From Glutamicibacter arilaitensis Re117 (GTDB lineage Bacteria; Actinomycetota; Actinomycetes; Actinomycetales; Micrococcaceae): DNA of 64,000 nt. Both the position numbers and the translations under genes were made by a program. The stretch is taken from positions 2,418,001 through 2,482,000 of the forward strand of contig NC_014550.1 in the NCBI RefSeq assembly GCF_000197735.1, in the 5' to 3' direction. Positions 34,158 through 43,076 of the stretch are shown piece after piece. Each line of letters opens with the position of its first letter. Position 1 is the first letter of the stretch. The notes under the pieces were generated by a model that was given only the letters and a program-made list of their open reading frames with translations, had not been told where the DNA came from and did no database searches.

Positions 34158-34781
34158 ATGACGGAACTCGAAAATAGCAAAGGCACTCGCCCGCAACGGA
34201 TGCCCCGTGAAGCGCGACGCCGCCAGCTGCTTCAAGCAGCGCACCAGGTTTTCGTTGCCCATGGCTACCATGGCGCCTCCATGGATGAAATCGCCGAAGT
34301 CGCCTTGGTTTCCAAGCCAGTGCTCTACCAGCACTTCCCCGGCAAGCGCGAACTCTATCTAGCCTTGCTGGATTCGCACCTTGCCGACTTCAGCCGGCAG
34401 CTGGATGAAGCCATCCGCTCCACCGAAGATAACCGCGAGCGCGTCTTCGCCACCATCAACACGTACTACAGCTACATCAAGGGCGAATCCCAGGCCTACC
34501 GCCTGATCTTCGAATCCGATGTGCTCTCCGACCCGCTCATCGCCCATCGCATTGAACAGTTCAACAGCTCACTGGCCTCATCCATCGCCCGGGTCGTTGT
34601 TGAAGATACCGATATGAGCGAAGACGAAGGCCTGCTCATTGGCCGCGGACTCGCCGGACTGTCCCAGATTTCGGCACGCTATTGGGCTACCAGCGATTCC
34701 GCGGTGGACCAGAACTCGGCTGTCGAACTGATCTCCCGTTTAGCTTGGCGCGGAATTTCACAGTTCCCGAAAGAAAACTAG
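34158..34781 (+). CDS. TetR family transcriptional regulator
   Basis: The 207-residue protein has an N-terminal TetR helix-turn-helix (RRQLLQAAHQVFVAHGYHGASMDEIAEVALVSKPVLYQHFPGK region) and a variable helical ligand domain. ATG 34158 has GGAAAGG 11 bases upstream; ATG 34200 is an alternative. It precedes the DUF3107 gene as in M. tuberculosis Rv3208-Rv3208A, where the regulated genes are not clear to me. Confidence 0.9.
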   Translation: MTELENSKGTRPQRMPREARRRQLLQAAHQVFVAHGYHGASMDEIAEVALVSKPVLYQHFPGKRELYLALLDSHLADFSRQLDEAIRSTEDNRERVFATINTYYSYIKGESQAYRLIFESDVLSDPLIAHRIEQFNSSLASSIARVVVEDTDMSEDEGLLIGRGLAGLSQISARYWATSDSAVDQNSAVELISRLAWRGISQFPKEN

Positions 34782-34845
34782 ATAAATTAGTCATCAGAGG
34801 ACCCATTCGGGACACCTATTTCGTTCGAGAGGATCTGCGAGAATC

Positions 34846-35067
34846 ATGGAAATCCGCATTGGCATTCAGAATGTCGCCCGCGAAGTTGTACTTGACTCCG
34901 AGCTGAGCAACGCAGAAGTCAACGAACTGGTCTCAAAGGCTATCGCCGACGGCTCAGTTCTGGCACTGAAGGATTTGAAGGGTCGCGAAGTCCTGGTACC
35001 TTCAGCTGGCATCGCCTACGTTGAGGTTGGCCCAGAAGAAGTTCGCCGCGTCGGCTTCGCACAGTAG
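34846..35067 (+). CDS. DUF3107 small protein
   Basis: This is a 73-residue acidic protein (MEIRIGIQNVAREVVLDSEL ... GIAYVEVGPEEVRRVGFA) matching the DUF3107 family found next to this TetR gene in many actinobacteria (TB9.4/Rv3208A). It shows a compact alpha/beta pattern and no signal or membrane segment. Function is unknown. It ends before two hairpins. Confidence 0.9.
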   Translation: MEIRIGIQNVAREVVLDSELSNAEVNELVSKAIADGSVLALKDLKGREVLVPSAGIAYVEVGPEEVRRVGFAQ

Positions 35068-35103
35068 CGCTTGTTGACTGCCAAAGCATCGCCTTGGCAG
35101 TGA

Positions 35104-35142
35104 ATGGCCGGTTTCGCTTCAAAGCGAAACCGGCCATCTCTT
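35104..35142 (+). terminator. Terminator of the TetR-DUF3107 unit
   Basis: A 16-bp perfect stem (35104-35119 with 35122-35137) with a two-base loop is followed by CTCTTTG. A smaller hairpin (CTGCCAA/TTGGCAG) lies just upstream. Confidence 0.75.
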
Positions 35143-35189
35143 TGCATCAAATAGTGATTTGCTTCACCTAGTCGTGATATTCCTAAAGG

Positions 35190-36635
35190 GTGACTGAACG
35201 ACGAATCCACAGCCCCCGCCCCGTGCCCGCCAGCTCGTTGGCCCAGCTCCTGCTGGGCCTGGAAACCGAGTTCGAGGTACCGGACCCCTTCGATGAGCCA
35301 ACCCTGCAGGCCGCAGAACAGGCGGTAGCCGTACTCCAGCTTCCTGAAGAAGACGCCACGCAGATCCCGTTCTTCACCATTGATCCGGTGGGCGCCACCG
35401 ATCTGGACCAGGCGATGTTCCTGGAGCGCAACGACCAGGGCTACACCGTGCACTACGCGATTGCGGACGTGCCGGCCTTCGTTGCACTGGACAGCCAGCT
35501 GGACCAGGTCGCCCGCCAACGCGGCCAGACCTACTACCTGCCGCATCGCAAGATCACCTTGCACCCGCCGTTGATCTCCGAAGATCAAGGTTCGCTGCTG
35601 CCTGACCAGACCCGTCCGGCCTTCCACTGGAAAATTTCCTTGGACGCCGATGGAGCACTGGGCGAGGTAGAGCTCAAACGCGTACGCATTCGTTCGCGCG
35701 CCCAACTGGACTACGCTTCGGCCCAAGCCCGGCTCGATTCAGGGGAACCGGACGAGCAATTGGAATTGCTCGCCGAAATCGGTGCGGCCCGGCTCAACCA
35801 AGAGCAGCTGCGCGGAGGGGCTTCGCTGAATCTCCCGGACCAGGAAATCGAGGAAGACGGCGAAGGCTACAAGCTGGTCAGCCGCGCCCCCTTGCCGCTG
35901 GAAGAGCATAACGCGCAGATCTCCCTGGTAACCGGAATCGCCGCCGCGCGCATCATGTTCAAGGCCGGGGTAGGCATCCTGCGCACCATGCCGGCCCCGG
36001 ATGAAGAAGACAAGCAGGAATTCCGCACCCAGACACAGCTGCTGGGCAAGCCTTGGGATTCGTCCATCAGCTACGGGCAGTACCTGCACACCTTGGATGT
36101 CAGCGACCCCAAGCAACTGGTGATCATGCATCGCGCCGCAGCACTATTCCGCGGCGCGGACTACCAGGTCATTGCCGGGCAGCCAGAAGAAGAACTGATA
36201 CAGGCCGCGCTGGCCGCGCCCTACGCGCACACCACGGCCCCGCTGCGCCGGCTGGTAGACCGCTTCGTGCTGCTCACCTGCTACTTGCTGTCCACCGGGC
36301 AGCCGATCCCAGATCAGCTCACCGCGGCACTCGATGAGCTGCCGGGGCTGATGCGCACCAGCTCGATCGCCGCGAACAGGGTTAATAATGCGGCCGTTGA
36401 CCTGCTCGAAGCCTACGTACTCAAGTCCCGCATCGGGGAAGAATTCGAGGCTATCGTGCTCAAGGACGCGGTGGCCAAGGACGATGGAAGCCTGCGTCCC
36501 GGAACCTTGCAATTAGTGCAGGATCCGGTCACCGGCCAGTTCACCGGCAGCGCGAAGCCAGGAACCCTGGTGCGGGTGAAACTGGTCCAGGCCGATCCCA
36601 AAACGCGTAAGATCGGCTTCGAAATCGTGGCCTAG
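35190..36635 (+). CDS. RNB-domain ribonuclease (RNase II/R family, compact form)
   Basis: The 481-residue exoribonuclease has the RNB catalytic cluster IDPVGATDLDQAM with the aspartate set, VHYAIADVPAFV, and AAPYAHTTAPLRRLVDRF near residue 345. It lacks the N-terminal cold-shock domains of full-length RNase R; the last 80 residues may be a short OB-like domain. It would degrade RNA 3'-5'. GTG 35190 is preceded by GATATT at eight bases, consistent with a short or absent leader; no clear Shine-Dalgarno sequence is present. Confidence 0.88.
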   Translation: MTERRIHSPRPVPASSLAQLLLGLETEFEVPDPFDEPTLQAAEQAVAVLQLPEEDATQIPFFTIDPVGATDLDQAMFLERNDQGYTVHYAIADVPAFVALDSQLDQVARQRGQTYYLPHRKITLHPPLISEDQGSLLPDQTRPAFHWKISLDADGALGEVELKRVRIRSRAQLDYASAQARLDSGEPDEQLELLAEIGAARLNQEQLRGGASLNLPDQEIEEDGEGYKLVSRAPLPLEEHNAQISLVTGIAAARIMFKAGVGILRTMPAPDEEDKQEFRTQTQLLGKPWDSSISYGQYLHTLDVSDPKQLVIMHRAAALFRGADYQVIAGQPEEELIQAALAAPYAHTTAPLRRLVDRFVLLTCYLLSTGQPIPDQLTAALDELPGLMRTSSIAANRVNNAAVDLLEAYVLKSRIGEEFEAIVLKDAVAKDDGSLRPGTLQLVQDPVTGQFTGSAKPGTLVRVKLVQADPKTRKIGFEIVA

Positions 36636-36899
36636 GACTCGCAAACCCTGGTTTTGCGGCAAAACCAGTTATGCTTGGCCTATTAGTAAATAGGATGCCC
36701 GATCGCAATGGGCTGATAGATGAAACAGTTTTGTGGTGACTTCCCAGCGGTCACCATCCCGCAGGTGCTTGACGAAGGCATCTAATGTGAACGAAGCGAT
36801 CGGCTCCGCTGGACTCGCGCAGTACCCAGAAGCTCGCGGCTTATGACAAGCCAAGAAGGAGCAGGGGCTGCGCCCACATGAAACGAGAATAAAGACATC
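36636..36899 (+). promoter_or_regulatory. Structured 264-base leader before the DEAD-box helicase, with two mini-ORFs
   Basis: It opens with a 9-bp hairpin (36648-36656 with 36660-36668) that may end the RNB gene. Further hairpins are CCTATT/AATAGG (36679-36694), GCCC/GGGC (36697-36713) and TGGTGAC/GTCACCA (36734-36756). Two short frames follow each other: ATG 36720-36785 (21 codons plus stop) and GTG 36787-36846 (19 codons plus stop), the second with AAGG eight bases upstream. The helicase GTG at 36900 has only a weak binding site. Translation of the mini-ORFs is unproven. Confidence 0.4.
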
Positions 36900-38516
36900 G
36901 TGACTGACACGACTCTTTCGGCACAGGCTGCCGAACCACTAGACAACGAATCAGTTGAAGCAGAGCCAGCCAAGCAGAGCTTTGCCGATCTGAAAGTACG
37001 CGAAGACATTGTTGCTTCGCTTTCGGAAGCCGGTATCGAGTACCCCTTCCCCATCCAGGCCCTGACCCTTCCGGTCGCACTGGGTGGCAATGACATCATC
37101 GGACAGGCCAAGACCGGTACCGGCAAGACCTTGGGCTTCGGCATTCCTGCGCTGCAGCGCGTGGTTCGCGAAGGCGACAAGGGCTACGAAGATCTTGAAT
37201 TCCCCGGTGCCCCGCAGGCGCTGATCGTGGCTCCAACCCGCGAGCTGGCTATCCAGGTCGGTGCCGATCTGGCCCAGGCTTCGAAGCACTCGAACATCTC
37301 GATCACCACCATCTACGGCGGCCGCCCGTATGAAGAGCAGATCAACGCCCTGAAGGCCGGCACCGACGTCATCGTTGGCACCCCAGGACGCCTGATCGAC
37401 CTGAACCGCCAGCGCGTGCTGAACCTCAAGCAGGTCAAGACCGTGGTCCTGGATGAGGCCGACGAAATGCTGGATCTGGGCTTCCTTCCCGACGTCGAGC
37501 GCATCCTGGCCGCCCTGCCGCCAGTACGCCAGGCGATGCTGTTCTCGGCAACCATGCCCGGCGCCGTGATCACCATGGCCCGCCGCTATATGACCCGTCC
37601 AACCCATATCCGTGCCCAGGATCCGGGCGATGATGATTCGCTGACCAAGCGCAACATCCGCCAGCTGATCTACCGTGCGCACAACATGGACAAAGATGAG
37701 ATGGTTGCCCGTCTGCTGCAGGCCGAAGGCCGCGGCAAGACCATCATCTTCACCCAGACCAAGCGTTCGGCTGCCCGCTTGTCCGATGAGCTGATCGACC
37801 GCGGCTTCAACGCCGGTTCGCTGCACGGCGACTTGGGCCAGGGCGCCCGCGAGCAGGCCTTGAAGGCCTTCCGCTCGGGCAAGGTTGAAATCCTGGTCGC
37901 CACCGACGTTGCCGCCCGCGGCATCGACGTGGACGACGTCACCCACGTGGTCAACCTGCAGTGCCCGGATGACGAGAACACGTACTTGCACCGCGTAGGC
38001 CGCACCGGCCGTGCCGGCAACACCGGCACCGCGGTCACCTTCGTGGACTGGGATTCGGTGCCACGCTGGTCGCTGATCAACAAGGCGCTGGGCCTGAACG
38101 TTCCCGAGCCAGTGGAAACCTACTCCTCCTCGCCGCACTTCTTCGCTGATCTGGAGATCCCGAAGGGCACCAAGGGACGCTTGCAGCGTGCCAAGAAGAG
38201 TGCACCGGCTGAGGGCGACGGTTCGCCGCGCCGCGATGAATCGGCACGCACCCCGCGCCGCCGCAGCAGCTCGCGCACCCGTACCCGCACCGTGAACGGC
38301 GAGCAGAAGCATAGCTCCCAGGGCGGCGCAGCTGAGCAGGACGGCGCACGCCACGGCCACTCCAAGGGCAAGCAGGACCGCCCGGCCCGTGAAAATGAGC
38401 GTCATCGCGAAACTCACGTTTCCGGCGAGGAACAGCAGGCTGAAAGCGGCGCCACCGCACGTCGCCGCCGCCCGCGCCGCCGCACCCGCAGCACCGAAGA
38501 CGGCGGCCAGGACTAA
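36900..38516 (+). CDS. DEAD/DEAH-box RNA helicase
   Basis: The 538-residue protein has the full motif set: FPIQ (Q), AKTGTGKT (I), PTRELA (Ia), TPGRLI, DEAD (II), SAT (III), ATDVAARGIDV (V) and HRVGRTGRAG (VI). The last 110 residues are basic and Arg/Ser-rich (TPRRRSSSRTRTRT), as in RNA-binding tails. It resembles RhlE/Rv3211-type helicases acting in ribosome assembly or RNA decay. It follows an RNase gene, which suggests but does not prove a joint role in RNA turnover. Confidence 0.92.
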   Translation: MTDTTLSAQAAEPLDNESVEAEPAKQSFADLKVREDIVASLSEAGIEYPFPIQALTLPVALGGNDIIGQAKTGTGKTLGFGIPALQRVVREGDKGYEDLEFPGAPQALIVAPTRELAIQVGADLAQASKHSNISITTIYGGRPYEEQINALKAGTDVIVGTPGRLIDLNRQRVLNLKQVKTVVLDEADEMLDLGFLPDVERILAALPPVRQAMLFSATMPGAVITMARRYMTRPTHIRAQDPGDDDSLTKRNIRQLIYRAHNMDKDEMVARLLQAEGRGKTIIFTQTKRSAARLSDELIDRGFNAGSLHGDLGQGAREQALKAFRSGKVEILVATDVAARGIDVDDVTHVVNLQCPDDENTYLHRVGRTGRAGNTGTAVTFVDWDSVPRWSLINKALGLNVPEPVETYSSSPHFFADLEIPKGTKGRLQRAKKSAPAEGDGSPRRDESARTPRRRSSSRTRTRTVNGEQKHSSQGGAAEQDGARHGHSKGKQDRPARENERHRETHVSGEEQQAESGATARRRRPRRRTRSTEDGGQD

Positions 38517-38567
38517 GTAGCAGTCCGCCTCGTCCGTCAACTTTTCCGAAAGGAACTCACACCAGCG

Positions 38568-39494
38568 GTGCTCGCTCTACCCGAAGAACCAGCTTTGCCC
38601 CAGGCCCGAACGCAGGACGCTGAGCCGTCCGGCGTTCAGGCCGCGGGCAATACCGTGTATCACGGTGATAACCTCTCCATCCTCGGCTCCTTGCCAGATC
38701 AAAGCTTCACCCTGATCTATGTGGATCCGCCGTTCAACACCGGACGCAAGCAAACCCGTGCCCAGCGCACCATGGTTCGCGCTGCCGAAGGCGAAGGCGA
38801 CCGCACTGGTTTCAAGGGACGCGAGTACAACACCGAGCTGGGAATCGCTCGTTCATATCACGATACATTTGATGACTATCTCAGCTTCATCGAGCCGCGG
38901 CTGCGCGAAGCCCATCGGTTGCTGGCTGAGGACGGCACCTTGTACGTGCACCTAGATTACCGCGAGGTGCACTACGTGAAGGTGCTGCTCGATCAGATTT
39001 TTGGTCGTGATTGCTTCTTGAATGAACTAATCTGGGCCTATGACTACGGGGCTCGGGCCAAGAGCCGCTGGCCGGCCAAGCACGACACTATCTTGGTCTA
39101 CGTGAAGGATCCCAAGCAGTACCACTTCGACTCGGCCGAGGTGGACCGCGAGCCGTATATGGCTCCCGGTCTGGTTACCCCGGAGAAGCGCGCCTTGGGC
39201 AAGCTTCCTACCGATGTCTGGTGGCACACGATCGTTTCGCCGACCGGGAAGGAAAAGACCGGCTACCCGACGCAGAAGCCCGAAGGGGTACTGCGCCGAA
39301 TCGTGGCTGCTTCTTCGCGTCCCGGCGATCTGGTGCTGGACTTCTTCGCCGGTTCGGGAACGACCGGCGCTGTGGCCGCGAAGTTGGGCCGCCAGTTCGT
39401 GCTGATCGACCAGAACCCCGAGGCCATCGAGGTCATGAAGGCCCGGTTGCCCGAAGGCACCAACTACATTGAGGGCGACGTACCAGTCCCCTGA
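38568..39494 (+). CDS. Orphan beta-class DNA (N4/N6) methyltransferase
   Basis: The 308-residue protein has motif IV DPPFNTG near residue 51, a middle target-recognition region, motif X TGYPTQKPEGVLRR and motif I LDFFAGSGTTG near residue 260. This IV-before-I order is the beta class of amino-methyltransferases. No restriction endonuclease gene is nearby, so it is likely a solitary methylase. GTG 38568 has AAAGGAA about 12 bases upstream. Its last 31 bases overlap the convergent PHP gene. Target sequence unknown. Confidence 0.87.
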   Translation: MLALPEEPALPQARTQDAEPSGVQAAGNTVYHGDNLSILGSLPDQSFTLIYVDPPFNTGRKQTRAQRTMVRAAEGEGDRTGFKGREYNTELGIARSYHDTFDDYLSFIEPRLREAHRLLAEDGTLYVHLDYREVHYVKVLLDQIFGRDCFLNELIWAYDYGARAKSRWPAKHDTILVYVKDPKQYHFDSAEVDREPYMAPGLVTPEKRALGKLPTDVWWHTIVSPTGKEKTGYPTQKPEGVLRRIVAASSRPGDLVLDFFAGSGTTGAVAAKLGRQFVLIDQNPEAIEVMKARLPEGTNYIEGDVPVP

Positions 39495-40309
39495 TCAATA
39501 ATTCTTTGCAACATGTCCGGCTCGGTGAGATTCTCACCGAGCCGGTTCAGTTTTCCGGTGCCGTGGTAATCCGAGGAGCCGGTGACAATCAGGTCGTGCT
39601 CGGCGGCCAGCTCCAGCAACCAAGTTTTGCCTTCAGCGGTATTGTCCCGGTGGTGCACTTCAACACCTGCCAGTCCCGCATCGATCATGTCGTGGAAGGT
39701 GGAGTCCGGAACGACCCGTCCACGCGCTGAGGCCTTGGGGTGGGCGAAGACTGGGACACCACCGGCTTCACGCACCAATTGCACCGCAGTGACCGGATTG
39801 ACCGCTGGATGCGAGACGTAATAGCGCGAGCGTGAAGAAAGAATATTGGCAAAAGCCTCATTGCGGTTTTCCACTACCCCGGCAGTGACCAGGGCGTCGG
39901 CAATATGCGGGCGGCCCACGGTGGAGCCGGGCAGGCAATGCTCCCCCACCAGATCCCAGCTGATCGGGTAGTCCTCGGCAAGCAAATCCACGATGCGCCG
40001 GGCGCGGATGATGCGTGAGTTCAGCGCATTATCCAGTTCATCGAGCAGCGGCTGGTAGGACGGGTCGTGCAGATAGCTCAGCAGGTGCACGCTGATCCCG
40101 TTGGAGTCCTGGCAGGTGATCTCCATGCCCGGGATGAACCCCAAGCCAAGCTTCGAGGCCGCCTCCGTGGCCTGGGCCCAGCCGGTGGTCTGGTCATGAT
40201 CTGTCAGCGCCACAACATCCAGGCCGGCAACCGAAGCTGCATGCATCAGCTGGGTGGGAGTTTCAGTTCCGTCGGACACATTGGAGTGGGTGTGCAGGTC
40301 AATTCGCAT
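39464..40309 (-). CDS. PHP-domain phosphoesterase (YciV/TrpH-like)
   Basis: The 281-residue protein has the metal-binding PHP set: DLHTHSNVSDGT at the N-terminus, LTDHD, GMEITC, FAHPKA, VEVHH and GSSDYHG. Relatives are nucleoside 3',5'-bisphosphate phosphatases or 5'-3' RNA exonucleases. The gene converges on the methyltransferase and overlaps its 3' end by 31 bp, and it is divergent from pepP. Confidence 0.88.
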   Translation of the reverse strand: MRIDLHTHSNVSDGTETPTQLMHAASVAGLDVVALTDHDQTTGWAQATEAASKLGLGFIPGMEITCQDSNGISVHLLSYLHDPSYQPLLDELDNALNSRIIRARRIVDLLAEDYPISWDLVGEHCLPGSTVGRPHIADALVTAGVVENRNEAFANILSSRSRYYVSHPAVNPVTAVQLVREAGGVPVFAHPKASARGRVVPDSTFHDMIDAGLAGVEVHHRDNTAEGKTWLLELAAEHDLIVTGSSDYHGTGKLNRLGENLTEPDMLQRIIDQGTGTSPSM

Positions 40310-40374
40310 ATGCCTAGGTTATCCCCTGCGCTGATTCTTTGCTGGGATACAGCTGTTGGTGACACAATTGGACT

Positions 40375-41922
40375 ATGACCAATCAAGATTCATCTGCACC
40401 AAGCACTGATCAGCCGTTGGAAGACCGTGTGAACAACCGTTCCCAGCGTCCAACGTCCAAGGCATTCCAGGAATTCATGGCCACCTCGTGGGCCCCTGAT
40501 ACCTCCGATTTGCCAGCACAAGATGCCGCAGCCGGCTACGCGGTAGCCCGCCGTGCCAAGCTCTCGGAAAACTTCACCGGTGAACGCCTCGTCATTCCGG
40601 CCGGACCGCTCAAGGTCCGCTCCAATGACACCGACTACCGTTTCCGCCCGCACTCGGCCTTCGCCCACCTGACCGGCTTGGGTGTCGACCACGAGCCGGA
40701 TGCGGTTCTGGTGATGGAACCAACCGATGACGGCGCGGGCGAGCACGGTTCCAACCACGTTTCCACCCTGTACTTCGCCCCGATGGCAGGCCGCGACACC
40801 ACCGATTTCTACCTGAACTCGCGTTCGGGCGAATTCTGGGTGGGCCCGCGCCCAACCCTTTCCTCACTTTCTGCCCGCACCGGCATGCCAACCGATTCGC
40901 TGGACCAGCTGGAAATGGCCATCACGAAGAACTCCGGCCCGCAGGCCCTGGGCGGCATCCGCATCCGCCTGGTCCGAGAGGTGGATCTGAACATCGAGGC
41001 CCTGGTGGATACCTCGCGCATGAACACCGGCCAGGACCTGGAAGCCAGCGATGCGCTGGATACCGAGCTGTCCGAGTTCGTCTCGGAAATCCGCCTGGTC
41101 AAGGACGAGTACGAAATCGCAGAATTGCGCAAGTCCGTGAACGCGACCATCAACGGTTTCGAAGACGTAGTACGCAACCTGGACAAGGCCATGGCCCACG
41201 AACGCGGCGAACGCGTCGTTGAAGGCGCCTTCTTTGCCCGTGCCCGACTCGAGGGTAACGAGCTGGGCTACGACACCATCGCGGCCTCGGGCAACAACGC
41301 CACCATCTTGCACTGGATCCGCAACACCGGAACCGTCAAGGACGGCGAAGTGCTGCTGCTGGATGCCGGTGTCGAAGCCGAATCGCTGTACACCGCAGAC
41401 ATCACTCGCTCGCTGCCGGTCAACGGCAAGTACACCGAGGTCCAGCGCAAGGTCTACCAGGCCGTGCTGGATGCCGCTGATGCTGCCTTCGCCGCGGCCA
41501 AGCCGGGCTTGAAGTTCCGCGATCTGCACCTGATCGCTACCCGTGTGCTGTCCGAGCGCCTGCACGAGTGGGGCATCTTGCCGGTATCGGTGGAAGAAGC
41601 CATGGATCCAGAAGGCCAGCATCATCGCCGCTGGATGCCGCACGGCACCAGCCACCACCTGGGCCTTGATGTCCACGACTGCGCACAGGCACGCGCCGAG
41701 CTGTACCTGGACGCCGTACTTGAAGAGGGCATGGTCTTCACCATAGAGCCGGGCCTGTACTTCAAGGATGAGGATCTGGCGATTCCTGAGGAGTACCGCG
41801 GCCTGGGCGTGCGCATCGAAGATGACATCCTGGTCACCGCTGATGGCGCCGAGAACCTGAGTGCCGCCCTGCCACGCAAGCCTGATGAGGTTGAAGCGTG
41901 GATGGCTAAGCTGCGCGGCTAA
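40375..41922 (+). CDS. pepP: Xaa-Pro aminopeptidase (aminopeptidase P, M24)
   Basis: The 515-residue enzyme removes N-terminal residues before proline. Metal ligands are seen in LLLDAGVEAESLYTADITRS (two Asp), HGTSHHLGLDVHD (His), FTIEPGLYF (Glu) and GVRIEDDILVT (Glu). The creatinase-like N-terminal domain covers about residues 45-220. ATG 40375 lies five bases after ACAATT, hinting at a leaderless mRNA, and there is no Shine-Dalgarno sequence. Confidence 0.93.
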   Translation: MTNQDSSAPSTDQPLEDRVNNRSQRPTSKAFQEFMATSWAPDTSDLPAQDAAAGYAVARRAKLSENFTGERLVIPAGPLKVRSNDTDYRFRPHSAFAHLTGLGVDHEPDAVLVMEPTDDGAGEHGSNHVSTLYFAPMAGRDTTDFYLNSRSGEFWVGPRPTLSSLSARTGMPTDSLDQLEMAITKNSGPQALGGIRIRLVREVDLNIEALVDTSRMNTGQDLEASDALDTELSEFVSEIRLVKDEYEIAELRKSVNATINGFEDVVRNLDKAMAHERGERVVEGAFFARARLEGNELGYDTIAASGNNATILHWIRNTGTVKDGEVLLLDAGVEAESLYTADITRSLPVNGKYTEVQRKVYQAVLDAADAAFAAAKPGLKFRDLHLIATRVLSERLHEWGILPVSVEEAMDPEGQHHRRWMPHGTSHHLGLDVHDCAQARAELYLDAVLEEGMVFTIEPGLYFKDEDLAIPEEYRGLGVRIEDDILVTADGAENLSAALPRKPDEVEAWMAKLRG

Positions 41923-41946
41923 GGAGTCCTGCAGCGTTAAGCAGTG

Positions 41947-41990
41947 AAAGGTCTGGTTGAAGTTACCTTGGTAACTTCAACCAGACCTTT
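41947..41990. terminator. Bidirectional terminator between pepP and the YflT-type gene
   Basis: A 21-bp perfect stem (41947-41967 with 41970-41990) with a two-base loop sits between two convergent stops. Confidence 0.85.
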
Positions 41991-42029
41991 CGTTGTTCTT
42001 GCAGGCCTTGAGCGCCTGGATGAACTGAT

Positions 42030-42944
42030 TCAGTCCTTGTTGGACTCTGCGTCCTGGGCCGGTGCCTGAGTCTGCCCTGCAGCATCTACCTTCGGCTCAA
42101 CCTCAGAGAGGTCTTCGGCTTCCGGCTGCTTGGCTGGCTGCTGTTCGCTGACCGGGGCTGTAGCGTGATCGCCACCTGGCTGCTGGCTGGCGGCCGGGGC
42201 CGCGCTGGCTTCCTCGGGCTTCTGTGCTGGTGCTGGGGCAGCTGGCAGTGGTTCGTTGACTCGCACACCGTAGCGCGGGCGGCCATCTGGCAGGTCAGGG
42301 AACTGTCCGCTGCGCGGCTGCTCAGCAGCAGGCTGTGCTCCGGCTTCCGGTGCAGGCGCTGCACCCTGAGTCGCTGGTGCAGCAGCTGGTTGCTGAGGCT
42401 GCGGCTGCTGTGGCTGCTGTGGAGTCTGGGCTACTGGCTGGGCCGGTGCCTGATTTGGACGCATCGGCAGCTTCGAAGCCAGGGTCCTGGCAGCCTGTGC
42501 ATGCTCGAAGTCCACCACGACATCGAAGCTGGTGGCCACGAACTGGCTGGAGGAGGCGAAGTCGCGCTTGCCGCGACGAGTCGAATAGCTGATAACCCCG
42601 GCGATCATCCAGATCGCCATGCCCAGGCCGATGGCCGAGAGGATCTGGTACAGGCCGTTTCCGCCGCCGCCGAACAGGGTCAGGAGCAGGCCGACGAACA
42701 GGCCCATCATGCCGCCCTGGGCCGCGCCGGCCAGCGCTACACGTGGGTAGGAAAGTTTTGCAGTGACTCGCTCCACGGTGCGTACGTCATTGCCGACGAT
42801 GCTTACCGCAGCGACGGGGAAGTCGTTGTCGGCCAGATAATCAACGAGCTTTTGGGCGTCGAGATAGCTGGTGTAGCGTCCAAGCAATTCTCCGCGCGGA
42901 AGGCCGCTGGTGCTAATCGAATTTACTCCATGAGGCGAGGTCAT
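42030..42944 (-). CDS. YflT-type general stress protein (17M-like) with Pro/Gln/Ala-rich tail
   Basis: The 304-residue protein opens with a heat-induced stress YflT domain (SYLDAQKLVDYLADNDFPVAAVSIVGNDVRTVERV), then two hydrophobic segments (GGMMGLFVGLLLTLFG and ILSAIGLGMAIWMIAGVI). The last 150 residues are low-complexity Pro/Gln/Ala (PQQPQQPQPQQP). ATG 42944 lies six bases after CACAAT; the longer frame to 43088 crosses the divergent promoter and is rejected. It is probably membrane associated; its role is unknown. Confidence 0.82.
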   Translation of the reverse strand: MTSPHGVNSISTSGLPRGELLGRYTSYLDAQKLVDYLADNDFPVAAVSIVGNDVRTVERVTAKLSYPRVALAGAAQGGMMGLFVGLLLTLFGGGGNGLYQILSAIGLGMAIWMIAGVISYSTRRGKRDFASSSQFVATSFDVVVDFEHAQAARTLASKLPMRPNQAPAQPVAQTPQQPQQPQPQQPAAAPATQGAAPAPEAGAQPAAEQPRSGQFPDLPDGRPRYGVRVNEPLPAAPAPAQKPEEASAAPAASQQPGGDHATAPVSEQQPAKQPEAEDLSEVEPKVDAAGQTQAPAQDAESNKD

Positions 42945-43064
42945 ATCTATATTGTGCACAGGTTTACTGTGAGCCTGCCTAGTTGTGAAGCAACTATCGC
43001 TGTGGGTGAAAGAAACAGTGCTTGCCCTGTGGCTTTGCACACCAAGAACGGGCGTGGAACGCGA

Positions 43065-43070
43065 TAGTCT
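43065..43070 (+). promoter_or_regulatory. -10 box of a likely leaderless transcript (MgtE_N/CBS gene)
   Basis: TAGTCT lies six bases before the GTG at 43077. AGGAAG fills the gap but is too close to act as a Shine-Dalgarno for this codon. Confidence 0.5.
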
Positions 43071-43076
43071 AGGAAG

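Noticed and set aside
36951..38540. 529-residue minus-strand frame opposite the DEAD-box helicase
   Set aside because: It is antisense to intact helicase motifs and shows no domain of its own.
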